In this document: positions 6,706 to 15,959 of the stretch, piece after piece | How the letters are laid out: each line of letters starts with the position of its first letter | Numbering within the stretch: the stretch's first letter is position 1 | DNA from: Moraxella sp035181385 | Lineage (GTDB): Bacteria > Pseudomonadota > Gammaproteobacteria > Pseudomonadales > Moraxellaceae | NCBI RefSeq assembly: GCF_035181385.1 | Contig: NZ_JAXCJK010000001.1 | Span: 682,001 to 746,000 of the forward strand | Direction of reading: 5' to 3' | Length of the DNA: 64,000 bases | The notes under the pieces: model-generated | Told to the model about the DNA's origin: nothing | Seen by the model: the letters and a program-made list of their open reading frames with translations, nothing else | Databases searched by the model: none | Translations under genes and position numbers: made by a program

Positions 6706-8951
6706 GAGCAGATTTTCTCCAATAGGATTTGTTGTGCATCGTGAATTTTTTTACCATCATGGTGCACCTGATTCCATTCACCACGCCCGTCCAGCTCCCA
6801 TGCCTGAACATTATCTTGTAGATAATTCATGAGCCCATCTTGATAGATTTGTTTAAATAATTTTTTATCCAATATGGGAAAAGCCACTTCCACACGGTGT
6901 AATAAATTTCTATCCATCAAATCAGCACTGGAACAAAATAAGCGTTCTTGACCACCGTTATCTTTGTCATTACCAAAATAATACACGCGTGTATGCTCCA
7001 AGAATCTACCCACCACTGAACGCACACGAATATTTTCAGACAAGTCTTTTACCTGAGGACGCAGACAACAAATTGAACGAACAATCAAATCAATCTGAAC
7101 ACCTGCACGACTTGCCTCATACAGCTTGTTGATCATTTGGCGTTCGGTAATGGCATTACATTTCATGATAATGCGTCCTTTTTTGCCATTTTTGGCGTGT
7201 TCAATTTCATCATTAATCATTTGTACCAAACCATCATGCAAAGTAAATGGTGCATGTAAAATTTGATGCGAGGGCATTGGGCGACCCATGCCTGTTAATT
7301 GCATGAATACGCCATGCACATCTTCACAAATGTGCTGATCTGCGGTGAACAGGCCGTAGTCGGTGTAGGCTTTGGCATTGCCTGCATGATAGTTACCCGT
7401 GCCAAGGTGTGCATAACGACAAATCCGCTCTTCTTCACGGCGTACAATGAGCATCAGCTTACCATGTGTCTTATAACCAACAACACCATAAACTACCACC
7501 GCACCTGCTTCTTGGAGCATATTAGCAACTGCGATGTTGCTCGCCTCATCAAAGCGTGCTCGCAGTTCAATGACAGCGGTAACTTCCTTACCATTACGAG
7601 CGGCTGCAGCAAGCGCCTGTACAATTTCAGAATTTGTACCAGAACGATAAATTGTCTGCTTGATGGCCAGCACATTAGGATCATTTGCCGCCTCCCAAAG
7701 CAGGTTGACCACAGGCATGAAAGAGTGAAATGGGTGATGCACCAGCACATCTTGCTTTTTGATGACATGAAACATAGATGCGTCACTTTCTTTGGTAATA
7801 CGCCCTGCCTCTACACCACGAAATGCCCTAGGAATGGCATGAGTAAATGGCATAAATTTTAATTCAGGTTTGGCAAAACTGGTCAACATTCGTGTCAAGT
7901 TCACAGGTCCATTAACACGGTATAGCTGGCTTTCATTGAGTTCAAACTCTTGTAATAAAAATTCATAAGTTTCTTTTGGGCAATTGGTTGTAACCTCTAA
8001 GCGTACTTTATGTCCAAAGCGACGATTGTCCAGCTCTCCTTCAAGTGCTTTTGCCAAATCTTCAACATCATCTGCCAAGGCCAAGTCAGCATTGCGAGTT
8101 AGGCGAAACTGATGACAGCCTATGACTTTCATGCCCAAAAAAAGCTCGCCTACATGCTCATGAATGACCGCCGATAGCATCACATGATGATCCTTGCCAT
8201 CGGTCAGCTCATCAGGCAGGCGAATGACGCGTGGCAAAGAGCGTGGTGCAGGGACGATGGCACGGTTAATGTCTCGCCCAAAAGCATCTTTACCCTCAAG
8301 GCTGACAATGAAATTTAACGACTTATTAACAAGGCGTGGAAATGGGTGGGCAGGGTCAATACTGATTGGCGTTAAAACTGGTAGCACTTGTAAAAAGAAA
8401 TATTCACGCATCCACGCCTTTTGTGCATCTGTCAGCTCGTGGCGTTTTAGATAACGAATGTCCGACTTGGCAAGTTCTGGTAAAATTTCTTCATTTAAAA
8501 TACGATACTGTTCATCGACTGCACGGTGTGCCACTTGGCTAATTTCCGCCAAAAGCTCAGAAGGCTTACGCCCATCAAGACTGCTTGATTTATTACCATT
8601 TTTCATCTTTTGAAGCAGTCCTGCCACACGAATTTCAAAAAATTCGTCCATGTTTGATGAAAAAATTGTCAAAAAAAGCATTCTCTCAAGCAATGGGTGC
8701 CTTGGATTGACTGCCTGTGCCAATACTCGCAATTGAAAACGCAAAGTTGATAAATCACGGTTAATATAGCATTCAGGCTCAAACTTACCCGTCTGATTGA
8801 TGATTTTTTGAATAAGATGCAAATCAGCAGGCGGTGGTACAGTACCTAGCACGCTCTGCATGGCTTGCTGTTCTATGCTTTGAATGACTTGCTCACTTGG
8901 TGTGTTATTGATAGTGTTAATGATGTTTTGACCATTGGTGCCTTGAGTCAT
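6702..8951 (-). CDS. ppk1: Polyphosphate kinase 1
   Basis: PPK1 reversibly polymerises the gamma-phosphate of ATP into polyphosphate at the inner membrane. The 749-residue protein is slightly longer than the usual 690 because of an N-terminal extension of about 50 residues rich in Asn, Gln and Thr before the conserved YINRDLSTLRFQLRVL. It contains the head-domain and C1/C2 motifs, including MLQEAGAVVVYGVVGYKTHGKL and the segment RYAHLGTGNYHAGNAKAYTD that carries a conserved His. It forms a two-gene unit with ychJ. The phosphate transporter gene pit is in the same window but not adjacent. Confidence 0.96.
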   Translation of the reverse strand: MTQGTNGQNIINTINNTPSEQVIQSIEQQAMQSVLGTVPPPADLHLIQKIINQTGKFEPECYINRDLSTLRFQLRVLAQAVNPRHPLLERMLFLTIFSSNMDEFFEIRVAGLLQKMKNGNKSSSLDGRKPSELLAEISQVAHRAVDEQYRILNEEILPELAKSDIRYLKRHELTDAQKAWMREYFFLQVLPVLTPISIDPAHPFPRLVNKSLNFIVSLEGKDAFGRDINRAIVPAPRSLPRVIRLPDELTDGKDHHVMLSAVIHEHVGELFLGMKVIGCHQFRLTRNADLALADDVEDLAKALEGELDNRRFGHKVRLEVTTNCPKETYEFLLQEFELNESQLYRVNGPVNLTRMLTSFAKPELKFMPFTHAIPRAFRGVEAGRITKESDASMFHVIKKQDVLVHHPFHSFMPVVNLLWEAANDPNVLAIKQTIYRSGTNSEIVQALAAAARNGKEVTAVIELRARFDEASNIAVANMLQEAGAVVVYGVVGYKTHGKLMLIVRREEERICRYAHLGTGNYHAGNAKAYTDYGLFTADQHICEDVHGVFMQLTGMGRPMPSHQILHAPFTLHDGLVQMINDEIEHAKNGKKGRIIMKCNAITERQMINKLYEASRAGVQIDLIVRSICCLRPQVKDLSENIRVRSVVGRFLEHTRVYYFGNDKDNGGQERLFCSSADLMDRNLLHRVEVAFPILDKKLFKQIYQDGLMNYLQDNVQAWELDGRGEWNQVHHDGKKIHDAQQILLEKICS

Positions 8952-9054
8952 ATTTACCCTCCTAAAAAAACATCAACCGATTGTCTTAATATTTTTTTAA
9001 ATGTCTTTTGATATTAAATTTATTGTCCTAATTTTGTGCAAATGCACCACAAAG

Positions 9055-9729
9055 TCATTTGGGTAAAACCGCACCATTCATACGACGCAAAATAATCCGC
9101 TGTTTGTTGCGTAGGCGTTTGGCATTTTTATTTTTTTGAAAATATTTGGGGTTTGGCAACATACCAATCAAAAGCGCTGATTGTTCACGACTTAAATTTT
9201 TGGCAGTCTTGCCATAATAATGTTGTGCCGCTGCCTCAATGCCATAAATACCATCACCAAATTCTGCAACATTCAAATACACTTCCAAGATGCGTTTTTT
9301 GTCCCAAACAGACTCCATCATCATCGTAATGATCGCCTCTTCACCCTTACGAATGTATGAGCGATGCGATGTTAAAAACAGATTTTTGGCAAGCTGCTGG
9401 GTGATGGTTGAACCACCCATAGACACAGCACCATCTGCCTCGTTGCGTTTGATGGCAAGCTCAATGCTTTGAAAATCAAAACCATGATGCTGGCTAAATT
9501 TGGCATCTTCACTGACGATGGCAGCCTGCTTGGCTGATTTGGCAATATTTTCATACCCCACCCAAGTTTGCGTTACCGAACCACCATTGATACGATGTGC
9601 CAACATAAAAGCTGACTCAGTAACTGGCATGGCCTTACCTGCAACCAACAACATTGCAACCATCATATTAAAACCCAAAAAAACCACCAAAATGGGCAGA
9701 AAAATCCAACAAAACAGTTTTTTTAACAC
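9055..9729 (-). CDS. mtgA: Monofunctional biosynthetic peptidoglycan transglycosylase
   Basis: The 224-residue protein has one N-terminal membrane helix (about residues 4-30) and a single GT51 glycosyltransferase domain, with no transpeptidase. Visible motifs are AAIVSEDAKFSQHHGFD with the catalytic Glu, DGAVSMGGSTITQQLAKNLFL, RKGEEAIITMMMESVWDKKRILEVYLNVAEFGDGIYGIEAAAQ and the C-terminal GMLPNPKYF. It polymerises lipid II into glycan strands in the periplasm. It lies upstream of ppk1 on the same strand, about 100 bp away, with no clear terminator between them. Confidence 0.95.
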   Translation of the reverse strand: MLKKLFCWIFLPILVVFLGFNMMVAMLLVAGKAMPVTESAFMLAHRINGGSVTQTWVGYENIAKSAKQAAIVSEDAKFSQHHGFDFQSIELAIKRNEADGAVSMGGSTITQQLAKNLFLTSHRSYIRKGEEAIITMMMESVWDKKRILEVYLNVAEFGDGIYGIEAAAQHYYGKTAKNLSREQSALLIGMLPNPKYFQKNKNAKRLRNKQRIILRRMNGAVLPK

Positions 9730-9841
9730 AGAACAGCCCTAGTTTACGATATAATGACAAAGTTTTAGTAGCACAACCTGCCATCATCAATTAAAAAAAT
9801 ACCTCACTAGGTATTGTACACCATTTTTGGCTTTTGTCCTT

Positions 9842-10225
9842 ATGAATAATCAGCAATTTATCCATCATCTGACCAATTTAACCACCAGTCGTTTTGCTTT
9901 AAACCAGCTTTGCGATGATGATTTTAAAGCTTTTCATCATCGATTATTATCAGAGTTTGATATCCAAAGCACCTCAAACGACTGGCATTTGATAGGCACC
10001 AAGGGTTGTCATTTGTGCGATGAGGTCAATCACCTGCTATCACAAGTCAATGCCACCAAAACTTTACCAAACATTTGCCAACTTGATTTGACAGACGCTA
10101 ATGATGACTTTCTCATTGATACACTTGGTCTGACAATTCCTGTTTTGCTCACACCAAAAAAAATACTGTGCTACCCATTTGGTGTGATGGATATTTTCTC
10201 ATTGGTTCATCATCGTGCGTTTTGA
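9842..10225 (+). CDS. Glutaredoxin-like thioredoxin-fold protein (DUF836 type)
   Basis: The 127-residue protein contains a short C-terminal thioredoxin-fold domain beginning WHLIGTKGCHLCDEVNHLL, with a redox CxxC at about residues 56-59, and ending in the cis-Pro region LGLTIPVLL. This is typical of the glutaredoxin-like family related to E. coli YeeX-neighbour/DUF836 proteins. The N-terminal 50 residues are specific to this lineage. I take ATG 9842 rather than a TTG five codons upstream. It is probably a cytoplasmic thiol-disulfide protein; the substrate is unknown. It diverges from mtgA and is followed by the lldP regulatory region. Confidence 0.75.
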   Translation: MNNQQFIHHLTNLTTSRFALNQLCDDDFKAFHHRLLSEFDIQSTSNDWHLIGTKGCHLCDEVNHLLSQVNATKTLPNICQLDLTDANDDFLIDTLGLTIPVLLTPKKILCYPFGVMDIFSLVHHRAF

Positions 10226-10259
10226 ACAGCATTTAGTAATTTAATAATTAATATTAAAT

Positions 10260-10278
10260 AATAATGATTGTCATCATC
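10260..10278. promoter_or_regulatory. Fur-box-like site
   Basis: AATAATGATTGTCATCATC matches the classical 19-bp Fur consensus GATAATGATAATCATTATC at 15 of 19 positions. It lies 34 bp after the glutaredoxin-like gene and about 300 bp before lldP. Confidence 0.5.
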
Positions 10279-10350
10279 AATAAATCATATTTTCTGAACA
10301 AATAAAACATTGATATTTAACGATTTTTTAAAATATGATTAAAAATAAAA

Positions 10351-10363
10351 TGGTAAATTACCA
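10351..10363. promoter_or_regulatory. Palindrome TGGTA-AAT-TACCA, possible GntR-type operator
   Basis: A perfect 5-3-5 inverted repeat. The TGGT...ACCA half-sites recall operators of FadR/PdhR/LldR-type GntR regulators, although the usual spacing is shorter. Confidence 0.4.
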
Positions 10364-10457
10364 CCCTTATTAACGCATTACACTCAAAAAATAATATTAA
10401 AAAATAACATCAACATATTCCTTTTTGATAAAAAAGTGAGTAAAATGCCACTGAATT

Positions 10458-10476
10458 TTAAGTGGTGATCACTTAA
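10458..10476. promoter_or_regulatory. Palindrome TTAAGTG-N5-CACTTAA, possible operator
   Basis: A perfect 7-5-7 inverted repeat 105 bp before the lldP start codon, within the likely promoter region. Confidence 0.45.
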
Positions 10477-10581
10477 CTGTTCTACTTTAATATCTTTTTT
10501 ATAAAAAACAAACCATAATTTGATGTGCTATATCATTTTATTTAGCATTTAACATTAAGATGGTTACATGGAGCGTCTATC

Positions 10582-12333
10582 ATGCTTACCTTTTTGGCAC
10601 TATTGCCAATTCTCATTGTTTTTGCCTTGCTGGTTGTGATGCGTCTGCCCGCCAAAATTGCAATGGCGATTGCTTATTTTTCAACAGCGGCATTATCTTA
10701 TTTCGTTTGGCATACCAGTGGCAACCAAGTCGCTGCTGCTACCATTCATGGTGTATTGACCGCCGTAAATGTCTTATTCATTGTATTTTCTGCAATTTTA
10801 CTGCTCAACACCATCAAAGAGTCTAGTGCGATTGTTGCCATTCGTCAAGGCTTTATGAATATAACTCCTGACCGCCGTGTACAGATGATTATCGTTGCAT
10901 GGTTATTTGGTTCACTGATTGAAGGTTCTACAGGCTGGGGTACACCCTCTGCAGTGGGTGCACCACTGTTACTTGCCTTAGGATTCCCTGCAATGGCTTG
11001 TGTGATGGCAATTCTCATCATTCAATCTACACCTGTATCATATGGTGCGGTAGGCACACCAATTTTAATCGGTGTGAATTCAGGTCTTGAAAACAAAGAA
11101 GATGTGAGTGCTGCCATTGCCGAGCAAGGCATTGCTTTTGGCGATTATATTGTGCAAATCGGTGCAAATGTCGGCTTTGTACACTCAGTGGTTGGCTTCT
11201 TAATCCCTCTGATTTTATGCGGGTTTTTGACACGATTCTTTGGTGAAAAGCGTTCATTCACTGAAGGCTTAAAGGCTGCACCGTTTGCAATTTTTGCAGG
11301 ACTTGCCTTTACCATTCCTTATTACCTGACTGCCACATTTATCGGTCCAGAGTTGCCATCACTGATCGGTTCTGTTGTTGGTCTTACCATTGTTGTTCCT
11401 GCAGCAAAATATGGCTTTTTAACACCAAAACAAACCTTTGATTTTGCACCAAGAAATGAGTGGGAAGATGATTGGAAAGGCACACTTGCCGCCACCAATG
11501 TAGACATTAATGAAACATCAAAATTCTCTGTCATGCGTGCATTTACGCCATACTTGCTGGTGATTGGCATCTTGGTTGCTACTCGTACCATCAAGCCATT
11601 AAAGGCATGGCTTAATGAAAATGCGGTGATTACTTTTAGCAACATACTAGACACCTCAATCACCAATAAAACTCAACTGCTGTATTCACCTGGTACGGTA
11701 CTATTGCTTGTCTCTATCATCTGCATTTTCTTATTTGGCATGAAAGGCGACACAATCAAAAAAAGCTGGTCAGCTTCTGGCAAAACCATGCTTGCCGCTG
11801 CACCCGCCCTGCTATTTTCAATTCCAATGGTACAAGTATTCATCAACTCTGGCACACCTGCCGATGTTGCTGAGCCAATCCTTGCTATGCCAAAAGTCCT
11901 AGCGGCAGGTGCTGCCAGCGTTTTTGCAGATATGTGGCCATTGGTTTCCCCTTGGATTGGTGCATTGGGTGCATTCATTGCAGGCTCAAATACTGTATCC
12001 AACATGATGTTTAGTCATTTTCAATGGAGTACTGCCGCACAAATTGACCTAAACGCCATTGAAGCTGCTAAAGTTGTTGCTCTACAAGCGGTTGGTGGTG
12101 CAGCAGGCAACATGATTAGCGTGCATAATGTTGTTGCAGCCTGTGCAGTTGTGGGCATGATTAACCGAGAAGGTATGATCATTCGCAAGACCTTGATTGC
12201 CATGACTTACTATGCCATTCAGGCAGGTTTGGTTGGTATGGCAATCATTTTCAACCCTATCTGGTGGGTTGGTGCCATCATTTGGCCGATTGTATTTTTT
12301 GGCGTAATGTCAAAAACTGGTGCTAAAGCCTAA
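10582..12333 (+). CDS. lldP: L-lactate permease
   Basis: The 583-residue protein is a polytopic inner-membrane transporter of the LctP family, which imports lactate with protons. The family signature GSLIEGSTGWGTPSAVGAPLLLALGFPAMACVMAILI appears about residue 110, and the C-terminal region has the conserved GALGAFIAGSNTVSNMMF and QAVGGAAGNMISVHNVVAACAVVG. Length is normal (550-600). The start is the ATG preceded by GGAG at about 10570. The gene ends in its own terminator and is followed by lldD, so the two lactate genes are adjacent but may be transcribed separately. Confidence 0.96.
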   Translation: MLTFLALLPILIVFALLVVMRLPAKIAMAIAYFSTAALSYFVWHTSGNQVAAATIHGVLTAVNVLFIVFSAILLLNTIKESSAIVAIRQGFMNITPDRRVQMIIVAWLFGSLIEGSTGWGTPSAVGAPLLLALGFPAMACVMAILIIQSTPVSYGAVGTPILIGVNSGLENKEDVSAAIAEQGIAFGDYIVQIGANVGFVHSVVGFLIPLILCGFLTRFFGEKRSFTEGLKAAPFAIFAGLAFTIPYYLTATFIGPELPSLIGSVVGLTIVVPAAKYGFLTPKQTFDFAPRNEWEDDWKGTLAATNVDINETSKFSVMRAFTPYLLVIGILVATRTIKPLKAWLNENAVITFSNILDTSITNKTQLLYSPGTVLLLVSIICIFLFGMKGDTIKKSWSASGKTMLAAAPALLFSIPMVQVFINSGTPADVAEPILAMPKVLAAGAASVFADMWPLVSPWIGALGAFIAGSNTVSNMMFSHFQWSTAAQIDLNAIEAAKVVALQAVGGAAGNMISVHNVVAACAVVGMINREGMIIRKTLIAMTYYAIQAGLVGMAIIFNPIWWVGAIIWPIVFFGVMSKTGAKA

Positions 12334-12351
12334 ACACTTTTCATGCATCAC

Positions 12352-12385
12352 AAAACAGGTTTGTCAATCAAGCCTGTTTTTATTT
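12352..12385 (+). terminator. Terminator of lldP
   Basis: AAAACAGGTTTG and CAAGCCTGTTTT pair with one G-T wobble around loop TCAAT and are followed by a T-rich run. Confidence 0.8.
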
Positions 12386-12552
12386 TAATTTTAATCATTT
12401 TTTTAAAAAGATGACAAAATCATTGGGATTTTGAACAAAAAAGCGGTAAAATAAACAACGAAAATTGATCATATTTTTATTTTTTTACACCCTAATGATT
12501 GGGTAAATTTTTAATATTGACATTTTATAAACTCATCAAAGAAGGTCGTCTT

Positions 12553-13761
12553 ATGGCAGATTTAAGCAAAATTACCGAGATTGAAGATTTGCGTCGTATC
12601 GCTGAACGCAAAGTACCACGCATGTTCTATGACTATGTAGATTCAGGCTCATGGACTCAGACCACCTACCGCAATAATGAAACTGACTTTGATCGCATTA
12701 AGCTACGCCAACGGGTGCTGGTAGATATGGAAGGTCGCTCACTTGCTACCAAGATGATTGGGCAAGAAGTGCATATGCCTGTGGCAATCGCCCCAACTGG
12801 CTTTACGGGCATGATGTGGGCAGATGGTGAGATTCATGCTGCTCGTGCCGCTGAAAAATTTGGCATTCCTTTTTCACTGTCTACCATGTCAATTTGCTCC
12901 ATTGAAGATGTGGCAGAAAATACCACCAAACCCTTTTGGTTTCAGCTTTATGTCATGCGTGATAAGAAATTCATGGAAAATCTTATCCATCGTGCTAAAG
13001 CGGCCAACTGCTCTGCCCTTATCTTAACAGCAGACTTACAAGTACTTGGACAACGCCACAAAGACATCAAAAATGGCCTATCAGCACCACCAAAACCTAC
13101 CCTAAAAAACATCATCAATCTCATGACCAAGCCTGAGTGGTGTTTTAATATGCTTGGCACCAAACGCCATACATTTCGCAATATTGTGGGTCATGCCGAA
13201 GGCGTTGGCGACTTATCAAGTTTGTCATCATGGACAGCCGAACAGTTTGATCCACGCCTAAACTGGGACGATGTCGCTCGCATTAAAGACTTATGGGGTG
13301 GTCCGCTGATTATCAAGGGTATCATGGAACCAGAAGATGCTGTATTAGCCGCTCGCTCTGGCGCAGATGCCATGGTGATTTCTAATCACGGCGGTCGCCA
13401 ACTTGATGGTGCACCAAGCTCTATTTCTGCCTTATCTGACTGCGTTCAAGCTGTACAAGCTGAAAACTCAAACTGTGAGGTCTGGTTGGATAGTGGCATT
13501 CGTTCAGGTCAAGATGTGTTAAAAGCAATTGCCCTTGGTGCAAAAGGTACGATGATTGGGCGTTCATTCTTGTATGGCTTAGGTGCTTATGGCGAAGATG
13601 GTGTACGCCGTGCATTGGAGATTATTTATAAAGAATGTGATATTACAATGGCATTTTGTGGCCACACCAACATTAACACCGTCAATGAAGACATCTTTAT
13701 TAAAGGAACTTACGAAAATCTAAAATCCTCCAACCCTCACATCACACCAATTCGCTGGTAA
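12553..13761 (+). CDS. lldD: L-lactate dehydrogenase (quinone-linked, FMN)
   Basis: The product from ATG 12553 has 402 residues and belongs to the FMN-dependent alpha-hydroxy acid dehydrogenases, which oxidise L-lactate to pyruvate and pass electrons to quinone at the inner membrane. Conserved parts are the N-terminal DLRRIAERKVPRMFYDYVDSGS, PVAIAPTGFTGM, the active-site block ADAMVISNHGGRQLDGA with the catalytic His and Arg, and the FMN phosphate-binding AKGTMIGRSFLYGLGAYGEDG. An 18-codon in-frame extension from a TTG at 12499 is rejected because a GAAGG ribosome binding site precedes 12553. It pairs functionally with lldP. Confidence 0.96.
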   Translation: MADLSKITEIEDLRRIAERKVPRMFYDYVDSGSWTQTTYRNNETDFDRIKLRQRVLVDMEGRSLATKMIGQEVHMPVAIAPTGFTGMMWADGEIHAARAAEKFGIPFSLSTMSICSIEDVAENTTKPFWFQLYVMRDKKFMENLIHRAKAANCSALILTADLQVLGQRHKDIKNGLSAPPKPTLKNIINLMTKPEWCFNMLGTKRHTFRNIVGHAEGVGDLSSLSSWTAEQFDPRLNWDDVARIKDLWGGPLIIKGIMEPEDAVLAARSGADAMVISNHGGRQLDGAPSSISALSDCVQAVQAENSNCEVWLDSGIRSGQDVLKAIALGAKGTMIGRSFLYGLGAYGEDGVRRALEIIYKECDITMAFCGHTNINTVNEDIFIKGTYENLKSSNPHITPIRW

Positions 13762-13790
13762 AAAGAGGGTTTGATATAAAGATTTAAGTA

Positions 13791-13830
13791 ATATCATATG
13801 CACATAGGCCACATTATTTACATATGATAT
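13791..13830. repeat. 10-bp inverted repeat after lldD
   Basis: ATATCATATG (13791-13800) and CATATGATAT (13821-13830) are perfect inverted copies with a 20-nt spacer, 30 bp after the lldD stop and upstream of the main terminator. Role unknown. Confidence 0.6.
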
Positions 13831-13842
13831 CTTTTAGACCAT

Positions 13843-13872
13843 AAAAAACCACGCTCATTAGCGTGGTTTTTT
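13843..13872. terminator. Bidirectional terminator between lldD and ppiD
   Basis: AAAAAACCACGC (13843-13854) and GCGTGGTTTTTT (13861-13872) are perfect arms with loop TCATTA; A and T runs give T tracts on both strands. Confidence 0.9.
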
Positions 13873-13883
13873 ATACACCCTGC

Positions 13884-15722
13884 TTATCTTAATGCGTCTT
13901 TATTTACTTTGACAGTTGTGGTATTTTTAAGGTACTCAATATAGTCTGATAGCTGATCTTGTCCGATATTATCACGAATCATCAAGGCAGCTTGCATTCT
14001 CTCTACCGCTGAGATTTGTGCAGTTGCTTGTGTACTAACAGGTCCACCCACAATCACACTCGCCCCATTTTCTGTTTGTACCGCCCAAACATCATGAGCA
14101 TTTGATTGATGCAAGAATAAACTTGAACGCTCTTGAGGGGATAAGTTTGGATTTTGTCGTGTAGTCATACCAAAATTTGCACTTGGTAACATCAATGATT
14201 TGGCATTGGTGGCCTTAGCATCACTGACAACCTTTTTGGCAGCATCAAGTGCCAGTTGAGTGGCTTTTTGTTTGGTAAGCACCGCCTTGATGTCGTTACT
14301 TGCCTCTGACAATGTTAAGCTCTTAGCCTCTTGATGATTGGTTGGTTGCACCCAAACGGTTTTATCACCTAATGTAATATTAGCACTAACAGCTTGATCC
14401 TGAATGGTAAAATCATCAAATGCTGCTGCAATCACCACAGGCTGTGCCAATGCTGTACTATTATTTTGCTTTGGATAATTTTTAATGATTTTCGTTGAAA
14501 GACCTGCTTCTGAGGCAATATCAGCAACACCCATACCATCGGTTGCCATTGTATTAATTTTACCAATCAAATCATTATAAGCCACTTGGCGTTGTTTTTC
14601 AGTTGCCATTTTCACCAATTCATCACGCACACCATCAACTGTCACATCACCAAGTTTGGTTACTTTAAAAATCTGATACCCAAAACTTGTCTTAACAGGC
14701 ATACTGACCTGACCAACTTTCAGACCTGCCAACGCTGCATTGACCGCCCCTGCATCACGACCAAAAACAGCAGGATTATACTTGCCAATATAGCCACCTG
14801 ATTTACCACTTGGATCATCAGAATATGCCTTAGCAAGCGATTCAAAAGATTCACCTTTGTCTAGCTTAGCCTTAATATCATCAGCTTTGGTTTTGGCATC
14901 AGTACCAGAAAGTAGGATTTGCGACAGCTCACGACCATCAGTCATGCCTTTTTGCTGTAAATAAGCATCAAACTGAGCGGTAACATCTGCATCGCTTGGC
15001 GGACCAACTTTTATGTCATTGGGCATCAGCTCAATATAAGTTAAATCTACCGACTCTGGACGGATTAACTTATCTTTATTGGCATTATAATACGCCTCAA
15101 TCTCAGCTTGCGACACCGTAATACCATTGACATAATCTTGCCAGTCAAAGCGATGCACCCAAACCTCTCGGGTTTCTAATTGCAGGTCAATCAAGCGACT
15201 GACCTGTGCATCTGGATAAATCGCTGTACCCAAAATACTTGCTGTCAATTGACGAATGTTTAGCTGCGTGCGAAATCTATCAAAAAGTTCATCTTTGGTC
15301 AGATTGTTATTCTGCAAAAATAGTGCAAAAATATCGTTAGAAAATTGCCCATTCTCATGAAAGCTCCCATCTTGGGCAATCAGGCGACTGATCGCCTCAT
15401 CTGAAACCGTCATACCCAAAATATGTGCCTGATTTTGTAATAACGCACGACTGATGAGCGACTCAATCACTTCATCAACCAGTGCCTCTTCATTAATCAT
15501 GCTAGGATCATTTCTTTGTAAAAGCTGTGTGCGATAGCTATTTAATTCAGATTGAAATACATTCATTCCGATTGTGCTGTCCCCCGCTCGAATCAGCTCA
15601 TTTGAACCCATCGCACCGCCACCACCGATGCCCTGTACGCCCAAAAATGCCATTGGCACCAAAATCAGCCCCATCATTATCCGACCTGGCCAACTTTGCA
15701 AAAAATCACGCAATTTTTCCAT
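13884..15722 (-). CDS. ppiD: PpiD/SurA-type periplasmic peptidyl-prolyl isomerase
   Basis: The 612-residue protein has a single N-terminal membrane anchor (about residues 13-35, MMGLILVPMAFLGVQGIGG), a SurA_N-like chaperone region with LVDEVIESLISRALLQNQAHILGMTVSDEAI, and a central parvulin domain (about 265-360) with YSDDPSGKSGGYIGKYNPAVFG and SFGYQIFKV. This is the layout of PpiD, a SecYEG-associated chaperone that handles proteins leaving the translocon. The gene lies downstream of hupB on the same strand, which is the arrangement known from E. coli (hupB-ppiD), although a hupB terminator lies between them here. Confidence 0.93.
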   Translation of the reverse strand: MEKLRDFLQSWPGRIMMGLILVPMAFLGVQGIGGGGAMGSNELIRAGDSTIGMNVFQSELNSYRTQLLQRNDPSMINEEALVDEVIESLISRALLQNQAHILGMTVSDEAISRLIAQDGSFHENGQFSNDIFALFLQNNNLTKDELFDRFRTQLNIRQLTASILGTAIYPDAQVSRLIDLQLETREVWVHRFDWQDYVNGITVSQAEIEAYYNANKDKLIRPESVDLTYIELMPNDIKVGPPSDADVTAQFDAYLQQKGMTDGRELSQILLSGTDAKTKADDIKAKLDKGESFESLAKAYSDDPSGKSGGYIGKYNPAVFGRDAGAVNAALAGLKVGQVSMPVKTSFGYQIFKVTKLGDVTVDGVRDELVKMATEKQRQVAYNDLIGKINTMATDGMGVADIASEAGLSTKIIKNYPKQNNSTALAQPVVIAAAFDDFTIQDQAVSANITLGDKTVWVQPTNHQEAKSLTLSEASNDIKAVLTKQKATQLALDAAKKVVSDAKATNAKSLMLPSANFGMTTRQNPNLSPQERSSLFLHQSNAHDVWAVQTENGASVIVGGPVSTQATAQISAVERMQAALMIRDNIGQDQLSDYIEYLKNTTTVKVNKDALR

Positions 15723-15894
15723 AAGAAGTCACTTTTTTAGAAAATTCAATTAAAGAAATTAAACCTTACTATAATACGCTAAATCTTAAAAATACTCAAA
15801 ATTTTTTCATATTTTTTTATTGACGCCAGATAAGTTTTGCTTTAAATAATAAAGCAAATAAACCTAATATCTTTTCATCAGGCAAGATAAAATG

Positions 15895-15931
15895 CTCAAC
15901 AAAAAACGCCCCTGTTTTGCAAAGGGCGTTT
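15895..15931 (-). terminator. Terminator of hupB (minus strand)
   Basis: AAACGCCC (15904-15911) and GGGCGTTT (15924-15931) form the stem; on the minus strand a T-rich run follows. Confidence 0.75.
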
Positions 15932-15959
15932 ATTGTCTATAAGTAAGGTGCTGTGAAAA

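Larger units (their letters stand above)
10226..10581 (+). other. lldP upstream regulatory region (356 bp)
   Basis: This very AT-rich spacer has no gene but is dense in symmetrical elements: a Fur-box-like 19-mer (10260-10278), TGGTA-AAT-TACCA (10351-10363) and TTAAGTG-GTGAT-CACTTAA (10458-10476). I could not assign a single clear sigma-70 promoter. A GGAG ribosome binding site lies just before the lldP ATG. Confidence 0.6.

Noticed and set aside
7299..7862. 187-codon plus-strand open frame inside ppk1
   Set aside because: It is antisense to conserved PPK1 domains; no start signals and no recognisable protein features.
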